Shown: piece after piece, positions 56,901 to 60,000 of the stretch
Numbering within the stretch: position 1 is the stretch's first letter
How the letters are laid out: the number at the start of each line of letters is the position of its first letter
Assembly (NCBI RefSeq): GCF_029227915.1
Contig: NC_079888.1
Span: 16,167,001-16,227,000 of the forward strand
Direction of reading: 5' to 3'
Length of the DNA: 60,000 nt
Source: Hydractinia symbiolongicarpus
Lineage: Eukaryota > Cnidaria > Hydrozoa > Anthoathecata > Hydractiniidae
Program-made: the position numbers and the translations under genes
The notes under the pieces: model-generated
The model's input: only the letters and a program-made list of their open reading frames with translations
Told to the model about the DNA's origin: nothing
Database searches by the model: none

Positions 56901-59525
56901 AACAGGTCATTGTTTGTTATTGCATTGGTGTATTAATTTAACGAATTTGTAAAATATGGAAAATTAATCAAAAATGAAAAGAAACAACTCTTATTAATGA
57001 ACTTTCAAACGTTTTACAGTTCCAAATCTTTAACGATGAAAACAGTTATCCTTAGCTTTTTTACTTAGTGTTATATCTAGAAAACATATCCTCGTACCTC
57101 ACCAATAGCTGCTGAAGATGCTAACTTCTGTAGGCATGATAAACAAAGTGGGATAATCTTGGGGAATTTTGATTCCAATCCAAGAAGTAAAGGAGTAAAT
57201 ACCTCAGTGCTTAGACTGAGACCTAAATAATAGATAGAAGAAAAGCGATTTAAAAGACTTAAAATTACTTTATTTGAAAGGAAAGTACAGATTATGACTA
57301 CATTGTCAATTAAAACAAGTGACAAATTTCATGTCGGCTTATTTGAAAATTTCCTTGCATCTGCCGCACATACCTTCAAATTTTTGTTGTTCACTCTCAG
57401 AAGAAGTCAGCATGCGCAACTTAACAATTCCTATTTCAAGTGCCTATAACAAACAACATATGACATGTTTAGGGTGTGAAATTGTGGAAACATAAAGAAA
57501 ACCTGAAATAGCAATTTAACTTAATTTCTGACAATAAACACAATTCTTTAACAAACATAAAAAAATCAGTAAATTACACACCTGAGTGGAAAAGAAAACA
57601 TCACCAGTTTCATCAATTAAATATATTGACAACGTTTCGGCTTATGTATGTTTATGTAAAGCTCACATAAAAAGGTATTAGCTAGACAGAACCAAGGGGG
57701 GAGCCCATGACAACAACATGCACCTGCTTAAACAACCAACCATTAAATGTAAAATAGGAATTTTGAGTAGCTAAGAACAATTGTAGTGTTGAAGGTAGTC
57801 CACCATAGACCATAGTCGGCCATAGATACACCTACATACAATCTAGCTAAATTTCTGGTACTGTACTTAAAGCCAATTACGGTAAACCAATATACTGTTT
57901 CTGCTTTCTCATTTGCAGAAGAAATTAGGAAACAGAATTCGGCTTATTGCATGGCTAGCTTGGACGTAGATTCGCTTTTTACCAACATACCTTTACTGGA
58001 AACTATAGACATATGTGTTGATAACTTATTTTCTGATTGTGAAACTATTGATAATTTGAACAAATCTTATTTTAAACTACAATTGTTCTTAGCTACTCAA
58101 AATTCCTATTTTACATTTAATGGTTGGTTGTTTAAATAGGTGCATGTTGTTGTCATGGTTCTGTCTAGCTAATACCTTTTTATCGCTTTATGAAAAAATC
58201 TGGTTAGATAACTTTCCTACGGAATTTAAACCATTGTATTAAACATTGTATTACAAAAGATATGTTGATAAAGTCTTTGTTCTTTTTTCATCACCTGAGC
58301 ATCTTCCCCTCTTCAAGGCTTACATAACCAACAGGCATACCAACATATCTTTTACGCCACAATGTGAAAGTAACAATTGTTTACCACTTCTTGATATCAA
58401 TATTAGACATGAAAATAATAATTTTGTAACCACAATTTACAGAAAACCAACTTTTAGTGGTGTATACACTAATTTTGCTAGTTTTTTGCCTGACAGGTCT
58501 GCATTACAACATTTGAAGGTAAGAGCCAGTGAACACATGGGGATCTCAGCTTTAACCGGAAAAATGACCAAGAGTATAAAACAGGTCTAGTTACGACACT
58601 GGTTTTTAGAATTTTCAGAATTGTGACAGGTTTTTCAACTTTTCATGTCGAAATGAAATACTTGAAGAAAATATTGTTAAGAAATGGCTATCCTTTTAGC
58701 TTAATAGACTTCTGCATTAAGACATTTCTTGACATTATTGTTTCAAGTCAAAAAGATCATATTAACTGTTTCTAAGCGTGAACTTATTATTGTATTGCCT
58801 TTTCTGGGGAATGTATCACTGAGGCTTCGGGCTTGTTTAAAAAAAACATTCTTGAAGCATTTATCATCTTGTAAGGTTAAGGTCATTTTTTCTTCAGGTT
58901 TGGAAATTGGCCATTTTTTCTGCTTTAAAGATAGGCCTATAAGACCCGCTTTAAAGATAGACCCTCTACGTTCAAAAGTCGTATATAAATTTAGGTACGA
59001 TAGCTGCAACGCTATTTTTTTTGGCAAGACATTAAGACATCAAAAGGCCAGTGAACACATGGGGATCTCAGCTTTAACCGGAAAAAATGACTAAAAGTTA
59101 TTTCTTAGCCGTATCCGAACACGTTTTCTACTGTCAGTCTAGGCCTTGTTTTGAGAATTTCTAGATACTCTCCACCGCTAGGAATAATTATGATCTAGAA
59201 CTGAAGGAGAATTTATTAATCGATAGGGATAAACCAGCTTTGAATAGAAATATTGCATCTGTTACGCTATTCCTATTCGCTGACTAATAATCATACGATA
59301 ATTATTTACAAAATAGTATCTGTAAATAACTTGATAATGGCTGCTGTATAGGGCCAAAATCAATATATTTAATTGATGAAACTGGTGATGTTTTTTTTCC
59401 ACTCAATTATATCTACAACATAAATTACACACCTCTTTTATTTGGGGATATTTCTTCTTGCATTCACTGTGAATGTTTTTGAAATCTGTAAGAAGACCTT
59501 CAATAAGTTTATCTGTACCTGCCAT
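41776..59525 (-). CDS. MON2: MON2 homologue, Golgi/endosome trafficking scaffold; 28 coding exons, complete
   Basis: Peripheral membrane protein of the trans-Golgi and endosomes, related to BIG/GBF Arf-GEFs. It works with DOP1/Dopey and the ATP9/TAT-5 flippases in retrograde and tubular trafficking. Exons: 59433-59525, 57374-57443, 57098-57222, 56658-56789, 56450-56576, 55365-55456, 54550-54675, 53943-54131, 53430-53554, 52834-53091, 51816-52057, 51494-51575, 50926-51172, 50242-50427, 49899-50060, 49489-49590, 48660-48770, 47738-47904, 47230-47392, 46682-47005, 45553-46608, 44789-44909, 44203-44269, 43882-44069, 43180-43275, 42694-42805, 42342-42433, 41776-41927. The sum is 5007 nt, giving 1668 residues and TAA (human about 1717). 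All introns are GT-AG and in phase. No Sec7 catalytic domain is present, as is normal for MON2. Strong anchors are [33 protein letters not shown] and LNKGSIHS. Confidence 0.96.
43385..43628. repeat. (CAAA)n/(ACAAA)n simple repeat
   Basis: Long, impure runs of CAAA with scattered substitutions, directly upstream of the tRNA-type SINE. It may be a simple repeat grown from the A-rich tail of an older insertion. Confidence 0.85.
43631..43775 (+). repeat. tRNA-derived SINE
   Basis: The sequence starts GTGTGGCGCGTGGCCTTGTG and has an A-box-like TGGCCTTGTGG (43641) and a B-box-like GGTTCGGTCC (43685), at the spacing of a tRNA promoter. The B box is one base short of the usual GGTTCGANNCC. The downstream body (GCAAGTGCCCTTACCACAGC, then a GTGAGGGAAATTGGGTAG block) has no tRNA counterpart. 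The head-body order marks it as a SINE rather than a tRNA gene. The right end is uncertain (43775 to about 43803). It lies in the MON2 intron between exons 24 and 25, opposite to the gene. Confidence 0.75.
45553..46608 (-). CDS. MON2: MON2 exon 21, a single 1056-nt coding exon
   Basis: It encodes 352 residues (1042-1393) without interruption, against a median near 125 nt for the other exons. It starts VLFPLLEKV, carries the best-conserved MON2 block ([18 protein letters not shown]) and then [15 protein letters not shown] and MKMIQELYE. The donor is GTTAGT after an IIE triplet. The open frame continues past the donor to a stop at 45505, which could give a truncated protein if the intron were retained. 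Confidence 0.96.
46682..52057 (-). CDS. MON2: MON2 exons 11-20: central helical-repeat region
   Basis: Residues 446-1041. Exon 11 has a charged insert ([18 protein letters not shown]), poorly conserved in the family. Strong matches follow: [99 protein letters not shown] and [20 protein letters not shown]. These are alpha-solenoid repeats that give the protein its scaffold shape. Exon 18 (47738-47904) is less conserved but joins its neighbours in phase and ends [19 protein letters not shown]. Confidence 0.93.
52834..59525 (-). CDS. MON2: MON2 exons 1-10: DCB and HUS-type N-terminal half
   Basis: Residues 1-445. The Met at 59525 begins [15 protein letters not shown], and [11 protein letters not shown] matches the family start. 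Exons 1-4 correspond to the dimerisation/cyclophilin-binding (DCB) domain, and exons 7-9 to the HUS-type domain ([39 protein letters not shown]). Exon 10 contains a low-complexity Ser/Asn/Thr/Val-rich stretch, then GGWIPVP, matching the human RGTWIP element. Exon 11 follows in phase through a TA|T tyrosine codon. Intron 1 (57444-59432) holds a Penelope-like element. Confidence 0.94.
55212..55246 (+). repeat. Short relative of the CATGCTAGCATGGGTTGGAC repeat core
   Basis: CCATGCTAGCAAAGGTGGGA resembles the core at 38687, with an inner change and the second block missing. It lies in the MON2 intron between exons 6 and 7. Confidence 0.35.
57570..57583. repeat. Left target-site duplication of the Penelope-like element
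   Basis: TAAATTACACACCT, identical to 59421-59434. On the minus strand it reads AGGTGTGTAATTTA, i.e. a copy of the MON2 exon 1 end and splice donor. Confidence 0.75.
57584..57629. repeat. Left terminal inverted repeat of the Penelope-like element (45-46 bp)
   Basis: Begins GAGTGGAAAAGAAAACATCA and matches the reverse complement of 59360-59404 with one substitution and a one-base length change. Confidence 0.85.
57667..58183. repeat. Internal inverted duplication: arms 57667-57786 and 58077-58183
   Basis: The right arm belongs to the plus-strand RT region. The left arm is its reverse complement with near identity, but keeps 13 bases (around 57694-57706) that the right arm has lost. The loop is about 290 bp. 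Such foldback copies are known from truncated Penelope-like insertions. Confidence 0.85.
58525..59091 (+). repeat. Direct repeat of about 44 bp within the retroelement: 58525-58568 and 59047-59091
   Basis: Both copies carry GCCAGTGAACACATGGGGAT and the following 24 bases, encoding [12 protein letters not shown]. The second copy is in its expected place near the end of the GIY-YIG part. The first interrupts the RT C-terminal region, so it was inserted there by duplication or template switching. Confidence 0.85.
59360..59404. repeat. Right terminal inverted repeat of the Penelope-like element
   Basis: Reverse complement of 57584-57629, lying 16 bases inside the right target-site duplication. 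Confidence 0.85.
59421..59434. repeat. Right target-site duplication, overlapping the MON2 exon 1 donor
   Basis: TAAATTACACACCT. The last two bases (59433-59434) are the end of MON2 exon 1 and the rest is the GTGTGTAATTTA donor on the minus strand. Confidence 0.75.
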
Positions 59526-60000
59526 CTTTTCTCATGTCACCATAATATCTTGTAGTTTAGTATTTTACCCCTAAAATAACAGCAGCATAATTCTCTCATA
59601 CGCTACAAGACTAGAAAATTGATAATGGTCTTTACATGACAACCTAACCAAACACTATGTATCCAAATCCTATGCTGTTCCAATGCCAGTGCTATTTTTA
59701 GCCACATTAAAGGCTGATATACATTTTTAAAAGTTACTGTCAAAAAAAAAATGGTGGAAATGTTATTTACATTTTACATCGATATTGCACATGATGAAAT
59801 AATGAAGCTTCTAAAAACAGTTTACAGTTTTGTGACGTGGCAAATGCACCAAGATAGTAAAAAGATCAAATTAGTCAACAAGCCACTCATTGGCTAATAT
59901 TCTCTATGCAATTCAATTTTTGCAATGGTATTCTATAGATACAGTGAAAAGGTTTTTTGTTATGATTTGGCTTTCTTTACCTACACTTTATTGCCTATTA

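Larger units (their letters stand above)
57584..59420 (+). mobile_element. Degenerate Penelope-like retroelement (reverse transcriptase and GIY-YIG remnants)
   Basis: The plus strand reads reverse-transcriptase blocks: [20 protein letters not shown] (about 57951), a tyrosine-valine-aspartate motif whose usual second Asp is Lys (58261-58272), and [13 protein letters not shown] (about 58431). It then reads a GIY-YIG-type part ([16 protein letters not shown], 58995-59042) and an [16 protein letters not shown] tail (about 59218). This order, with the GIY-YIG nuclease at the C-terminus, is typical of Penelope-like elements. Frameshifts and stops break the frame several times, and the left 120 bp is an inverted copy of part of the RT region, so the copy is dead. 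It lies in MON2 intron 1, antisense to the gene, flanked by a 14-bp target-site duplication. Confidence 0.8.

Noticed and set aside
41776-59525. BIG/GBF-type Arf guanine exchange factor
   Set aside because: The Sec7 catalytic domain is absent from the continuous exon series, and the C-terminal half matches MON2 along its full length.

Overview
The window is nuclear DNA from an early-branching animal. It is AT-rich (clearly over 60% A+T by eye) and its genes are split into many short exons with GT-AG introns. The best guess is a cnidarian. The reasons are an L-type (Cav1) calcium channel clearly separate from the Cav2 and Cav3 types, remnants of a mobile element with a P2X7-C-like domain, and a Penelope-like retroelement. 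I infer this from gene and repeat content and cannot name a species.

Layout. Three protein-coding genes lie head-to-tail, all on the minus strand. (1) 27355 down to the left edge: a voltage-gated calcium channel alpha-1 subunit of the Cav1/L-type. I rebuilt 38 coding exons (about 1531 residues), from the initiator Met through all four six-helix domains and the EF-hand/pre-IQ region. The IQ motif and C-terminal tail lie beyond position 1. Every exon junction is in phase with GT/AG ends. (2) 36621-33169: a complete STIMATE/TMEM110 homologue in six coding exons (about 260 residues), an ER membrane regulator of STIM-ORAI store-operated calcium entry. (3) 59525-41776: a complete MON2 homologue in 28 exons (1668 residues), a Golgi/endosome scaffold related to the large Arf-GEFs but without a Sec7 domain.

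Two of the three genes handle calcium entry, one at the plasma membrane and one at ER-plasma membrane contacts. The human genes CACNA1D and STIMATE both lie at 3p21.1, so the pair here may be remnant ancient linkage. MON2 is a trafficking gene with no obvious functional tie.

Mobile and repeated DNA sits in introns and spacers. A degenerate Penelope-like element (57584-59420) is bounded by a 14-bp target-site duplication that includes the MON2 exon 1 splice donor. A decayed element of about 1.5 kb with imperfect terminal inverted repeats (8227-9765) carries a P2X7-C-like domain fragment. A tRNA-derived SINE lies at 43631-43775 and resembles cephalopod SINEs. There are also several minisatellites and a perfect 16-bp-arm hairpin at 26196. 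I found no rRNA, intact tRNA or CRISPR array.

The most notable points for follow-up are the divergent beta-subunit binding motif of the channel, a Tyr-to-Asn change in its IVS6 drug-binding region, the channel-STIMATE linkage, and the element insertion that duplicated a splice donor.
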